64,000 nt of DNA, from contig NZ_BSSM01000002.1 of the NCBI RefSeq assembly GCF_030269125.1, forward strand, positions 62,001 through 126,000, written 5' to 3'. The position numbers and the translations under genes are program-made. Shown one piece after another: positions 18,479 to 27,511 of this stretch (positions are counted from its first letter, which is position 1; each line of letters opens with the position of its first letter). The notes under the pieces were generated by a model, which saw only the letters and a program-made list of their open reading frames with translations, was not told the origin of the DNA and made no database searches. The stretch comes from Streptomyces hygroscopicus subsp. hygroscopicus. GTDB lineage: Bacteria; Actinomycetota; Actinomycetes; Streptomycetales; Streptomycetaceae.

Positions 18479-18997
18479 ATGACTGCCGCACCCGCAGACC
18501 TGCTCATCGACCAACCGGCGACGGCGGACGGCGCCACGCTCTGGCGCCTCGCCAAGGACTCGAAAACCCTCGATCTCAACTCGTCCTACAGCTATCTGCT
18601 GTGGTGCCGGGACTTCGCCGGCACCTCGGCGGTGGCACGTGGTGCGGACGGCACGCCCGTCGGTTTCGTCACCGGGTACGTGCGGCCCGACCGCCCGAGC
18701 ACCCTGCTCGTCTGGCAGGTCGCCGTGGACGACGCCCACCGCGGCCGGGGCATCGCCGCCGCCCTGCTGGACGGGCTGGCCCGGCGCCTCGCCGCCGAGC
18801 GCGGAGTCACCGACATGGAGACCACGATCACGCCCGGCAACACCGCCTCCGAGCGGCTGTTCACCTCGTTCGCGCGGCGGCACGGCGCGCACCTCACCCG
18901 GGAGGTGCTGTTTTCCGCCGAGCTGTTCCCGGACGGCCCGCACGACTCCGAAGTCCTCTACCGCATCGGCCCGTTGACCGATTCCCCCGCCCACTGA
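18479..18997 (+). CDS. ectA: L-2,4-diaminobutyrate acetyltransferase (EctA)
   Basis: A 172-aa GNAT enzyme that acetylates L-2,4-diaminobutyrate at N-gamma with acetyl-CoA, the second step of ectoine synthesis. The LDLNSSYSYLLWCRDF stretch is specific to EctA, and the acetyl-CoA site is VAVDDAHRGRGIAAALL. ATG 18479 lacks a clear Shine-Dalgarno sequence. First gene of ectABCD, with 13 bp to ectB. Confidence 0.96.
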   Translation: MTAAPADLLIDQPATADGATLWRLAKDSKTLDLNSSYSYLLWCRDFAGTSAVARGADGTPVGFVTGYVRPDRPSTLLVWQVAVDDAHRGRGIAAALLDGLARRLAAERGVTDMETTITPGNTASERLFTSFARRHGAHLTREVLFSAELFPDGPHDSEVLYRIGPLTDSPAH

Positions 18998-19010
18998 GGA
19001 GCGAATCACC

Positions 19011-20282
19011 GTGACCATCACCCAGCCCGACCTCAGCGTCTTCGAGACCCTCGAGTCCGAGGTGCGCAGCTACTGCCGCGGCTGGCCCACCGTGTTCGAC
19101 CGCGCGCAGGGCAGCCGGATGTACGACGAGGACGGCCACGCGTACCTCGACTTCTTCGCCGGCGCCGGATCACTCAACTACGGCCACAACAATCCGGTAC
19201 TCAAACGGGCGCTGATCGACTACCTGTCCCGGGACGGGGTCACCCACGGCCTGGACATGTCGACCACGGCCAAGCGCTCGTTCCTGGGCACCTTCCAGAA
19301 CCTGGTGCTGCGCCCCCGCGACCTGCCGTACAAGGTCATGTTCCCGGGCCCGACCGGCACGAACGCCGTCGAGTCGGCGCTCAAGCTGGCCCGGAAGGTG
19401 AAGGGCCGCGAGGCCATCGTGTCGTTCACCAACGCCTTCCACGGGATGTCCCTGGGCTCGCTCGCGGTGACCGGCAACGCCTTCAAGCGGGCCGGCGCCG
19501 GCATCCCGCTGGTGCACGGCACCCCGATGCCGTTCGACAACTACTTCGAGGGCACCGTCCCGGACTTCCTGTGGTTCGAGCGGCTCCTGGAGGACCAGGG
19601 CTCCGGTCTGAACAAGCCCGCCGCGGTGATCGTGGAGACCGTGCAGGGCGAGGGCGGCATCAACGTGGCCCGGCCCGAATGGCTGCGCGCGCTCAAGGAA
19701 CTGTGCGAGCGGCAGGACATGCTGCTGATCGTCGACGACATCCAGATGGGCTGCGGCCGTACCGGCGCCTTCTTCTCCTTCGAGGAGTCCGGGATCACCC
19801 CGGACATCGTCACAGTGTCGAAGTCGATCAGCGGCTACGGCCTGCCGATGTCGCTGTGCCTGTTCCGGCCCGAGCTGGACGTCTGGGAGCCGGGCGAGCA
19901 CAACGGCACCTTCCGCGGCAACAACCCCGCGTTCGTCACCGCCACCGCGGCCCTGGAGACCTACTGGACCGACGGCTCGGCCATGGAGAAGCAGACGCGC
20001 GCCCGCGGCGAGCAGGTCGAGCAGGCACTGATCTCCATCACGGAGGAGAACCTCGCCGATGTGAAGGAGTACCGCGGGCGCGGGCTGGTGTGGGGCGTGG
20101 AGTTCCACGACAAGGACCGGGCCTCGCGCATCGCGCGGCGGGCCTTCGAGCTGGGGCTGCTCATCGAGACGTCCGGCCCGGAGAGCGAGGTCGTCAAGCT
20201 GCTGCCCGCCCTGACCATCACCCCGGACGAACTGGACGAGGGCCTCAGCGTCCTCGCCCGCGCCGTCCGGGAAACCGTCTGA
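19011..20282 (+). CDS. ectB: Diaminobutyrate-2-oxoglutarate aminotransferase (EctB)
   Basis: A 423-aa class III PLP aminotransferase converting L-aspartate semialdehyde to L-2,4-diaminobutyrate with glutamate as donor. PLP Lys271 lies in VSKSISGYGLPMS, and the cofactor aspartate pair lies in VDDIQMGCGRTG. Full length for EctB. The GTG start at 19011 follows GAGGAGCGA. Feeds EctA. Confidence 0.97.
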   Translation: MTITQPDLSVFETLESEVRSYCRGWPTVFDRAQGSRMYDEDGHAYLDFFAGAGSLNYGHNNPVLKRALIDYLSRDGVTHGLDMSTTAKRSFLGTFQNLVLRPRDLPYKVMFPGPTGTNAVESALKLARKVKGREAIVSFTNAFHGMSLGSLAVTGNAFKRAGAGIPLVHGTPMPFDNYFEGTVPDFLWFERLLEDQGSGLNKPAAVIVETVQGEGGINVARPEWLRALKELCERQDMLLIVDDIQMGCGRTGAFFSFEESGITPDIVTVSKSISGYGLPMSLCLFRPELDVWEPGEHNGTFRGNNPAFVTATAALETYWTDGSAMEKQTRARGEQVEQALISITEENLADVKEYRGRGLVWGVEFHDKDRASRIARRAFELGLLIETSGPESEVVKLLPALTITPDELDEGLSVLARAVRETV

Positions 20283-20368
20283 ACCGCGACGTCCGGCCAC
20301 AGCGTCCGACCGGGACACCCGGACCAGGACGCCTGAACCAGAACGTCTGACCAGGAGGAAGCACCACC

Positions 20369-20779
20369 GTGATCGTCCGATCGTTCAAGGACATCGAAGG
20401 CACCGACCGGCACATCAAGGCGAAGTCGGGCACCTGGGAGAGCAAGCGGATCGTCCTGGCCAAGGAGCGGGTCGGCTTCTCCGTGCACGAGACCATCCTG
20501 TACGCGGGCACCGAGACGGCGATGTGGTACGCCAACCACGTCGAGGCCGTCGTGTGCACCCGGGGCGAGGCCGAGCTGACCGACCGCGAGACCGGGAAGG
20601 CGTACACCATCACGCCCGGCACCATGTACCTCCTGGACGGGCACGAGCGGCACACGCTGCGCGTCAAGGAGGACTTCCACTGCATCTGCGTGTTCAACCC
20701 GCCGGTCACCGGACGGGAGGACCACGACGAGAACGGCGTCTACCCGCTGCTCACCGAGCCCGAGCCCGAGGAGGTGTGA
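20369..20779 (+). CDS. ectC: L-ectoine synthase (EctC)
   Basis: A 136-aa cupin that cyclises N-gamma-acetyl-diaminobutyrate to ectoine. The conserved [17 protein letters not shown]-terminus, [11 protein letters not shown] and DGHERHTLR segments include the metal- and substrate-binding residues. The GTG start follows a good AGGAGGA site. The 86-bp gap from ectB contains short imperfect repeats of CCAGGACGCCTGAA/CCAGAACGTCTGA type. Six bp separate it from ectD. Confidence 0.97.
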   Translation: MIVRSFKDIEGTDRHIKAKSGTWESKRIVLAKERVGFSVHETILYAGTETAMWYANHVEAVVCTRGEAELTDRETGKAYTITPGTMYLLDGHERHTLRVKEDFHCICVFNPPVTGREDHDENGVYPLLTEPEPEEV

Positions 20780-20785
20780 GAAACC

Positions 20786-21679
20786 ATGACCACCGCCACC
20801 GTGAAGGACCTCTACCCGACCCGTGGCGCCACCGAGGTGACCGTCCCGCGCCAGGACCCGGTCGTCTGGGGCTCCCCCCGCACGCCCGGCCCGATCGCGG
20901 CGGCCGACCTCCAGGCCTACGAGCGTGACGGCTTCCTCGCCGTCGACCGGCTCATCGGTCCCGCCGAGGTCGAGATCTACCGGCAGGAGCTGGACCGGCT
21001 GGTCACCGACCCGGCGATCCGCTTCGACGAGCGCTCCGTCGTGGAGCCGTCGTCCCAGGAGATCCGCTCGGTCTTCGAGGTGCACCGGATCAGCGAGGTG
21101 TTCGCGGGCCTGGTGCGCGACGAGCGCGTGGTCGGCCGGGCCCGCCAGATCCTCGGCTCGGACGTGTACGTCCACCAGTCGCGGATCAACGTCAAGCCGG
21201 GGTTCGGCGCGAGCGGCTTCTACTGGCACTCGGACTTCGAGACCTGGCACGCCGAGGACGGTCTGCCGAACATGCGCACGGTGTCGGTCTCGATCGCGCT
21301 GACCGAGAACCACGACACCAACGGCGGTCTCATGATCATGCCGGGGTCGCACAAGACGTTCCTGGGCTGCGCCGGCGCGACGCCCAGGGACAACTACAAG
21401 AAGTCGCTCCAGATGCAGGACGCGGGCACCCCGTCCGACGAGGCGCTGACCGAGCTGGCGGGCGAGTACGGCATCAGGCTGTTCACCGGCGAGCCGGGCT
21501 CGGCCACCTGGTTCGACTGCAACTGCATGCACGGCTCCGGCGACAACATCACGCCGTTCCCGCGCAGCAATGTGTTCATCGTGTTCAACAGCGTCGAGAA
21601 CGCCGCGGTGGAACCCTTCGCCGCGCCGGTGCGCCGGCCGGAGTTCATCGGCGCGCGGGACTTCACTCCGGTGCGCTGA
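20786..21679 (+). CDS. ectD: Ectoine 5-hydroxylase (EctD)
   Basis: A 297-aa Fe(II)/2-oxoglutarate dioxygenase converting ectoine to 5-hydroxyectoine. The iron ligands are His148 and Asp150 in FYWHSDFETWHAEDG and a distal His in CNCMHGSGDN near residue 249, matching the EctD signature. The end of the operon is marked by a strong hairpin. Hydroxyectoine protects against heat and desiccation as well as salt. Confidence 0.97.
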   Translation: MTTATVKDLYPTRGATEVTVPRQDPVVWGSPRTPGPIAAADLQAYERDGFLAVDRLIGPAEVEIYRQELDRLVTDPAIRFDERSVVEPSSQEIRSVFEVHRISEVFAGLVRDERVVGRARQILGSDVYVHQSRINVKPGFGASGFYWHSDFETWHAEDGLPNMRTVSVSIALTENHDTNGGLMIMPGSHKTFLGCAGATPRDNYKKSLQMQDAGTPSDEALTELAGEYGIRLFTGEPGSATWFDCNCMHGSGDNITPFPRSNVFIVFNSVENAAVEPFAAPVRRPEFIGARDFTPVR

Positions 21680-21716
21680 GCGCCATGACCGGGTGAGCCG
21701 AGCACCACCCCGACCA

Positions 21717-21760
21717 CCGGGCCGGGGCCTCCACGTGTGGGACGGGAGGCCCCGGCCCGG
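21717..21760. terminator. 16-bp-stem bidirectional terminator after ectD
   Basis: Arms 21717-21732 and 21745-21760 form a perfect 16-bp G/C-rich stem with a 12-nt loop. It lies between the convergent ectD and the minus-strand aminotransferase and can serve both. Confidence 0.8.
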
Positions 21761-21776
21761 TCATGTCCGGGTGCGC

Positions 21777-22829
21777 TCAGCCGGACAGCGCGTCGAGCAG
21801 CCGGTCCACGTCCGCGGCCGTGTTGTAGAGGTGGAAGGAGGCGCGCAGATTGCCCGCGCGGTCGGAGACCTCGATACCGGCGCGGCTCAACTCCGCCTGT
21901 TTCCCGCCGAGTCCGGGCACGGAGACGATCGCCGAACCGGGCGCGGGCAGCGGCTCGTGACCGAGCCGGGCGAGCCCCTGCGTGAAGCGGTCGGCGAGGG
22001 CCAGGTCGTGCTCGTGCACGGCGGCCACGCCCAGTTCCTCGATCAGCGTGAGCGAGCGGTACACCCCGCTGTAGGTGAACAGTCCGGGGCTGACGTCGAA
22101 CCGGCGTGCGGAGTGGGCGAGTTCGGCGACCGGGCCGTAGCAGCTGGCCCAGGGATGCTCGGCCGCGACCCAGCCCGCGAGCAGCGGGGTCAGCTCGCCG
22201 AGGTCCTCGGGGACCACGAGGAAGGCGGCGCCGTGCGGGCCGAGCAGCCACTTGAAGGTGGTGGAGACGGTGTAGTCGTAGCCGTCCGCGTCGATGGGCA
22301 GCCAGCCGGCGGCCTGCGAGAAGTCGACGTAGGTGCGCGCGCCGTGGGTGCGGGCGGCCTCGCGCAGGGCGGGAAGGTCGGCGACCCGGCCGTCGGCGGA
22401 CTGCGCGGCGCTGACCGCGACCAGCGCGGTGCCGGGGCGCACGGACTCGGCGAGCCGTTCCAGCGGTACGGCGCGCACCTTGAGGTCGCCGCGGACGTGG
22501 AAGGGGTTCACCACGGAGGTGAAGTCGTCTTCGGCGGTGAGGACTTCGGCGCCCGCGGGCAGGGCGGCCGCGATCAGCCCGGTCTGGGCGGCGACGGAGG
22601 GACCCGCCGCCACCCGGCCGGCCGGGACACCCGCGAGGCGGGCGAAGGCGGCGCGGGCGTGTTCGACGTCCTCGAACAGCGGGTCCAGCGGGCGTCCCTC
22701 GGCCCGGATCGCCATCGCCTCCTGGAGGGCGGTGAGGGTGCGGGCCGGGAGCAGGCCGCTGGTCGCGGTGTTCAGGTAGGTGTTCTTCGGGCGGAACTCG
22801 GCGCGGACGAGGCTCTCGAAGGTCTCCAT
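21777..22829 (-). CDS. Class V aminotransferase / cysteine desulfurase-like PLP enzyme
   Basis: A 350-aa PLP enzyme with YLNTATSGLLP at the N-terminus and the PLP lysine at Lys193 in TTFKWLLGPHG. The phosphate-binding SVAAQTG and VDFSQAAGW segments support the family. It lacks the catalytic cysteine loop of group I/II desulfurases that I would expect, so an isopenicillin-epimerase-like or other lyase/transaminase role is as likely. ATG 22829 is preferred to an upstream codon at 22865. It reads toward the ectD terminator. Confidence 0.82.
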   Translation of the reverse strand: METFESLVRAEFRPKNTYLNTATSGLLPARTLTALQEAMAIRAEGRPLDPLFEDVEHARAAFARLAGVPAGRVAAGPSVAAQTGLIAAALPAGAEVLTAEDDFTSVVNPFHVRGDLKVRAVPLERLAESVRPGTALVAVSAAQSADGRVADLPALREAARTHGARTYVDFSQAAGWLPIDADGYDYTVSTTFKWLLGPHGAAFLVVPEDLGELTPLLAGWVAAEHPWASCYGPVAELAHSARRFDVSPGLFTYSGVYRSLTLIEELGVAAVHEHDLALADRFTQGLARLGHEPLPAPGSAIVSVPGLGGKQAELSRAGIEVSDRAGNLRASFHLYNTAADVDRLLDALSG

Positions 22830-22865
22830 GAGCCCACTGTGCGGGCCGGGGAGGACCGCGTCCAT

Positions 22866-23670
22866 TGCGCGTTTCCGGGGGAACGGCCCAAGGGATTCTT
22901 ATACGACGCCGCCGACCTGGGCCTTCTTCCTGCGGCCACGGGCCCGTGAGTTCCGCCCCACGGCTTCCGGCCCTGGACCCCGCCCTACGCCTCCGGCCCC
23001 GAGAACCCCGCCCCACGCCTCCGGCCCCGCGGGCCCCGCCCACGCCTCCGACCCGGAAATTCCGCCCTACGGCTCCGAGGCCAGACCCCGCAGCCCCGAC
23101 CCCCGACCAACACACAGCCCCGGCCCACGCCTCCGGCCCCGCAAACCCCGGCCCACGCCTCCGGCCCCGCAGGTCCCGCCCACGCCTCCGACCCGGAAAT
23201 TCCGCCCTACGGCTCCGAGGCCAGACCCCGCAGCCCCGACCCCCGACCAACACCACAGCCCCGACCCCGGGCCAAGTCCCCGATCCCGATCCGCAGGGGC
23301 CTCCAGACCTGGGCCCCGCCCCACGCCTCCAGACCTGGGCCCCGCCCCACGCCTCCGGCCCCGCGGGTCCCGCCCTACGGCCTCCGGCCCCGGGGTCCCT
23401 TCCGGGGGCCCGTTCCGGCTCGCCCGAGGTCCCGCGGTCCCCGCCCCCCGGGTTTCCCGCCCACGGCTTCCCCGGGACCTTCCGCTCCCGGGATCTCCGC
23501 CCGGTGATCACGGCTTGACGGGCTCGGCCCCCCGGTCACGAATCGCGGCCCAGTCCCCCGGCCCCCGCCCGCGGGGACCCACCCCTCAGGCCCAGCACCC
23601 GACCCGACGCCGCAGCCCAGTCCCCCGGTCCCGGCCCGCGGGGACCCACCCCGCAGCCCCGGCACCCGGC
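22866..23670. repeat. 800-bp non-coding nested tandem repeats, C-rich on the + strand
   Basis: No gene. ACGCCTCC recurs at 22987, 23015, 23042, 23127, 23155, 23182, 23323 and 23349. The first three and next three are offset by exactly 140 bp, so a block of about 140 bp made of units of roughly 27 bp has been duplicated; 23035-23113 and 23175-23253 are 79-bp perfect copies. A 26-bp unit is doubled at 23301-23352, and a unit of about 67 bp is doubled at 23552-23665. Long frames through it are compositional artefacts. Confidence 0.85.
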
Positions 23671-24396
23671 TCAACCCCGCGGCGGGACCGCGCAGCCGTC
23701 CGGGCCGCAGGCGTCGGCGTCGGCGTCGGGCTGGTCGATCAGCTGGAGCGGGGAGCGCTCGCCCCAGGCCTGGGTGAGCGCCTGGGCGAAGACCTCGGCG
23801 GGCTGGGCGCCGGAGACGCCGTACGTGCGGTCGAGGACGAAGAAGGGGACGCCGGTCGCGCCGAGCCGGGCTGCCTCGCGCTCGTCCTCGCGGACGGCGT
23901 CGGCGTAGGCCTCCGGATCGGCGAGCACCGCGCGCACCCGCTCGGCGTCGAGCCCGGCCCCGGTGGCCAGCTCGACCAACCGCTCGTCGCCCTCGGTGAA
24001 CACGGACCGCTCCTCGGCGAAGTTGGCCCGGTACAGGGCCTGGATCAGCGCGTCCTGGCGGCCGTGCTCCTTGGCGAGGTGCAGCAGGCGGTGCATGTCG
24101 AAGGTGTTGCCGTGGTCGCGGCCCCGGGTGCGGTAGTCCAGGCCCTCGGCGGCGGCCTGGGCGCCCAGGTTGTCCTCCCCGGCCTCGGCCTGCGCCTCGC
24201 TCATGCCGTACTTCCTAGTCAGCATGGTGAGCACCGACTCGACATCGCCCTTGGCGCGGCCGGGGTCCAGCTCGAAGGAGCGGTGCACCACCTCGACGTC
24301 GTCACGGTGCGGGAAGGCGGCGAGCGCCTTCTCGAAGCGGGCCTTGCCCACGTAGCACCAGGGGCAGGCGATGTCGCTCCAGATCTCGACGCGCAT
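23671..24396 (-). CDS. FrnE-like DsbA-family oxidoreductase
   Basis: A 241-aa thioredoxin-fold protein with the CPWC active site at residues 11-14 (SDIACPWCYVG) and the DsbA helical insertion (GNTFDMHRLLHLAKEHG). The cis-proline loop is GVPFFVLD. The C-terminal tail contains two more cysteines (CGPDGC). There is no signal peptide, so it is cytosolic. FrnE relatives act as thiol-disulfide isomerases or in polyketide pathways. The 3' end abuts the repeat region. Confidence 0.88.
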   Translation of the reverse strand: MRVEIWSDIACPWCYVGKARFEKALAAFPHRDDVEVVHRSFELDPGRAKGDVESVLTMLTRKYGMSEAQAEAGEDNLGAQAAAEGLDYRTRGRDHGNTFDMHRLLHLAKEHGRQDALIQALYRANFAEERSVFTEGDERLVELATGAGLDAERVRAVLADPEAYADAVREDEREAARLGATGVPFFVLDRTYGVSGAQPAEVFAQALTQAWGERSPLQLIDQPDADADACGPDGCAVPPRG

Positions 24397-24471
24397 GTCT
24401 TCGGCTCTTTCCGGGTCGTACGGGTGCGGAGACGATCTCCGCCGAGTACGTGAACGTTCACATAACGGTGG

Positions 24472-24984
24472 TCATTCCCGTACCGGCGGCACCGCGTACC
24501 GCAGGACCAGATGGTGGTCCCCCTCGGCCGGCGGGTTCTCCGCATCCGGCACCCACCCCTGCCGGGCGTAGAAACCCTGGGCCCGCCGGTTGTCCACATG
24601 GACGTCGAGCACGGCCGTCCGCCGCCCCTCGGCCCGCCACTCCTCGACGCAGGCCGCGTGCAGGACCGTACCGATGCCGCCGCGCCAGCGGTCGGGGTCG
24701 ACATGGAACTGGAACAGCTTGACGGTGTCCGCGCCGGCCCCTTCCGGGGTGCGGAAGGAGGCGATGCCGACCAGTCGCCCGCCGAGCAGGGCGCACAGCA
24801 CCCGCCCGTCCGGGCGCGCGATGGAGTCCCGCCACGCCTCGACCCAGTCGAACTCCGCCTGCGGCACCCCGTCCGGGTAGTACGTCGAGCGGGCCCGCAC
24901 GTGCAGGTCGGCGACGGCCTCGGTCTCGGCGGGCAGCGCGGCGCGGATCTCCAGGGCGGCGGCGGCGTCTCGTGAGCTGATCAT
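24472..24984 (-). CDS. GNAT family N-acetyltransferase
   Basis: A 170-aa acetyltransferase. The acetyl-CoA motif is KLFQFHVDPDRWRGGIGTVL, followed by LDVHVDNRRAQGFYARQGW. ATG 24984 was chosen because upstream in-frame sequence overlaps the aldehyde dehydrogenase and has shadow-like composition. It lies 34 bp downstream of that gene and may be co-transcribed with it. Substrate unknown. Confidence 0.85.
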   Translation of the reverse strand: MISSRDAAAALEIRAALPAETEAVADLHVRARSTYYPDGVPQAEFDWVEAWRDSIARPDGRVLCALLGGRLVGIASFRTPEGAGADTVKLFQFHVDPDRWRGGIGTVLHAACVEEWRAEGRRTAVLDVHVDNRRAQGFYARQGWVPDAENPPAEGDHHLVLRYAVPPVRE

Positions 24985-25018
24985 GCGACGGAGGACGCCT
25001 TCGCCGTGCCGGCGGTTC

Positions 25019-26548
25019 CTACCGTTCCAGGACCCCGTTGTAACGCCGGGGGATCCCGAGGGTGTTGTCGTCGCGCAGCTCCGGGGGCAGCAGGGGCTGC
25101 GGGGTGTTCTGGTAGGCGACCGGGCGCAGCCAGCGCTCGATGGCCGTGCCGCCCACCGAGGTCGAGGTGGAGGTGGTGGCCGGGTAGGGGCCGCCGTGGT
25201 GCTGGGCGGGGGCGACGGCGACGCCGGTCGGCCAGGCGTCGACGACGACACGGCCCGCCAACGGCGTGAGCGCGGCGAGGAGTTCCGCTCCCCTGCCCGC
25301 TCCGGCCGACTCCTCGGCGGAGAGGTGGACGGTGGCGGAGAGGTTGCCCGGGAGGCGGGACAGGAGCGTCGTGGCCTCCGTCTCGTCCTCGTAGCGGGCC
25401 ACCACGGTCACCGGGCCGAAGCACTCCTCCAGCAGCAGGTCGTACGGCCCTTCGGAGGCGAGCTCGCGCGCCGGCACCGTCAGGAAGCCCGCGCTGACCA
25501 TGTGGTCGCCGCACGCGCCCGGGGTCACCGGGCAGTCCACGCCCGGGAGTTCGGCGCGTTCGCGCACCCCCGCGACGAAGGCGTCCCGGATACGGTGGTC
25601 GAGCAGGACCCCGGCCTCGGTGGAACTCACCGCGTCCGTCAGGGACTTCAGCACGCGGTCCCCGGCCGCGCCGGAGGGGACCAGCGCCAGGCCGGGCTTC
25701 ACGCAGAACTGGCCGAGGCCGAGGGTCATCGAACCGGCGAGCCCGGCCCCGATCTCCTCCGCGCGCTCGGCGGCCGCCTCCTCGGTGACCAGCACCGGGT
25801 TGAGGGAGCCCAGCTCACCGTGGAACGGGATCGGCACGGGACGCGCGGCGGCCGCGTCGTACAGGGCGCGCCCGCCGCGCAGCGAACCGGTGAAGCCCGC
25901 GGCGGCGACCAGCGGGTGCCGGATCAGCTCCACGCCCGCCTCGAAGCCGTGCACCAGGCCGATGACGCCCTCCGGGATGCCGTGCCCGGCAGCGGCCCGG
26001 CGCAGCACCTTGGCGACCAGTTCCGACAGGGCGGGGTGGTCCGGGTGGGCCTTGACGACGACCGGGCAGCCCGCGGCCAGCGCGCTCGCGGTGTCGCCGC
26101 CCGCGACGGAGAAGGCGAAGGGGAAGTTCGAGGCGCCGTAGACGGCGACGACGCCGAGCGGCACCTTCCAGCGGCGCAGGTCCGGCACGGGCGGGGTGGC
26201 GGTGGCGTCCGGGTGGTCGATGACGACGTCCAGGAAGGCGCCCTCCTCGACGATGTCCGCGAAGGCCCTCAACTGATAGGCGGTGCGGGCGAGTTCGCCG
26301 GTCAGCCGGACCGGGCCCAGCGCGGTCTCGGCGTCGGCGGTCTCCACCAGGCCGTCCCGGGCCGCCTCCAGGCCGGCGGCGGCGGAGCGCAGGAACGCGG
26401 AACGCACGGCGCGCCGGGCGAGGGCGTCGCGCGCGGCGTGCGCCGCCCGGACGACCGCGTCCACCTCCTCGGCCGTGGCCTCCACCGCGACCTGCTCCCG
26501 GCGCTTCCCGGTACGCGGGTCGACACTCCAGACTGTTGCTGCTGCCAC
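25019..26548 (-). CDS. Alpha-ketoglutarate semialdehyde dehydrogenase-like aldehyde dehydrogenase
   Basis: A 509-aa NAD(P)-dependent aldehyde dehydrogenase. The catalytic cysteine is near residue 290 in LGQFCVKPG, the general-base Glu is in FHGELGSLNP, and the cofactor site is YGASNFPFAFS. The GQFCxxPG form and overall length fit the KGSADH group, which oxidises 2,5-dioxopentanoate to 2-oxoglutarate in sugar-acid, pentose or hydroxyproline breakdown. It is divergent from an IclR regulator that probably controls it. Confidence 0.87.
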   Translation of the reverse strand: MAAATVWSVDPRTGKRREQVAVEATAEEVDAVVRAAHAARDALARRAVRSAFLRSAAAGLEAARDGLVETADAETALGPVRLTGELARTAYQLRAFADIVEEGAFLDVVIDHPDATATPPVPDLRRWKVPLGVVAVYGASNFPFAFSVAGGDTASALAAGCPVVVKAHPDHPALSELVAKVLRRAAAGHGIPEGVIGLVHGFEAGVELIRHPLVAAAGFTGSLRGGRALYDAAAARPVPIPFHGELGSLNPVLVTEEAAAERAEEIGAGLAGSMTLGLGQFCVKPGLALVPSGAAGDRVLKSLTDAVSSTEAGVLLDHRIRDAFVAGVRERAELPGVDCPVTPGACGDHMVSAGFLTVPARELASEGPYDLLLEECFGPVTVVARYEDETEATTLLSRLPGNLSATVHLSAEESAGAGRGAELLAALTPLAGRVVVDAWPTGVAVAPAQHHGGPYPATTSTSTSVGGTAIERWLRPVAYQNTPQPLLPPELRDDNTLGIPRRYNGVLER

Positions 26549-26594
26549 CGCGGGTCCCTCCCATAAGGCCGCACTCGACCAGGTCAGCCTTCAG

Positions 26595-26618
26595 CGGCGT
26601 TCTCTATACTGAACGCCG
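26595..26618. promoter_or_regulatory. Inverted repeat, probable IclR-family operator
   Basis: CGGCGTTC and GAACGCCG form perfect 8-bp arms around an 8-nt spacer. The spacer contains TATACT, usable as a -10 box toward the iclR gene, and its complement offers TATAGA toward the dehydrogenase. Its position between the divergent pair fits autoregulation and control of both genes. Confidence 0.6.
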
Positions 26619-26690
26619 TCTGCGGTGCTGGACACTCTGCTCGGAGACTGTATATCTCAGGTCCTCGTCGAATCGAAGGGGTCAAGGGCG

Positions 26691-27464
26691 ATGACGGCAG
26701 GCGACGCGGGCGGCGGGGCACAGGTCAAGTCCGCGGTACGGACGGTCGAACTGCTGGAGTACTTCGCCGGCCGCCCCGGCATGCACTCCCTCGCGGCCGT
26801 CCAGGAGGCCGTCGGCTACCCCAAGTCCAGCCTGTACATGCTGCTGCGCACCCTCGTGGAGCTGGGCTGGGTGGAGACGGACGCGACGGGCACGCGGTAC
26901 GGCATCGGGGTGCGGGCGCTGCTCGTGGGCACCTCGTACATCGACGGCGACGAGGTGGTGGCCGCCGCCCGCCCGGCCCTGGACCGGCTCGCCGACGACA
27001 CCACCGAGACCATCCACCTGGCCCGGCTCGACGGCACCAACGTGGTCTACCTCGCCACCCGCCCGTCCCGGCACTATCTGCGCCCCTTCACCCGGGTCGG
27101 GCGCCGGCTCCCCGCCCACTCCACCTCGCTGGGCAAGGCGATCCTCGCCACGTACCCCGACGATCAGGTGCGCGAGCTGCTGCCCCGGACGCTGCCCGCG
27201 CTCACCGAGCACACCCTCACCGACCGGGAGCGGCTGGTCGAGGAGCTGCACCAGGTGCGGGAGCAGGGCTTCGCGGTCGACCGCGAGGAGAACACGGTGG
27301 GGCTGCGCTGCTTCGGCGTGGCGATCCCGTACCGCACCCCGGCCCGCGACGCCGTCAGCTGCTCGGTGCCGGTGGCCCGGCTGACCCCCGCCCACGAACA
27401 GACGATCAAGGACGCGCTGTTCGACGCGCGTGACCGGCTGGCGCTGGCGACGCGCAGGCTCTGA
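26691..27464 (+). CDS. IclR family transcriptional regulator
   Basis: A 257-aa regulator. The N-terminal winged helix-turn-helix (VKSAVRTVELLEYFAGRPGMHSL followed by YPKSSLYMLLRTL) precedes a C-terminal effector domain with SLGKAILA, FAVDREENTVGLRCFGVAI and the terminal IKDALFDARDRL. ATG 26691 follows AAGGGCG; an upstream start at 26625 would include promoter-like sequence. It probably senses an intermediate of the pathway served by the divergent semialdehyde dehydrogenase. Confidence 0.92.
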   Translation: MTAGDAGGGAQVKSAVRTVELLEYFAGRPGMHSLAAVQEAVGYPKSSLYMLLRTLVELGWVETDATGTRYGIGVRALLVGTSYIDGDEVVAAARPALDRLADDTTETIHLARLDGTNVVYLATRPSRHYLRPFTRVGRRLPAHSTSLGKAILATYPDDQVRELLPRTLPALTEHTLTDRERLVEELHQVREQGFAVDREENTVGLRCFGVAIPYRTPARDAVSCSVPVARLTPAHEQTIKDALFDARDRLALATRRL

Positions 27465-27511
27465 GCGCGGCGCTGCGGCCGGGCGGTCGAACCGCCGTAG
27501 TCTCGGGCCCC

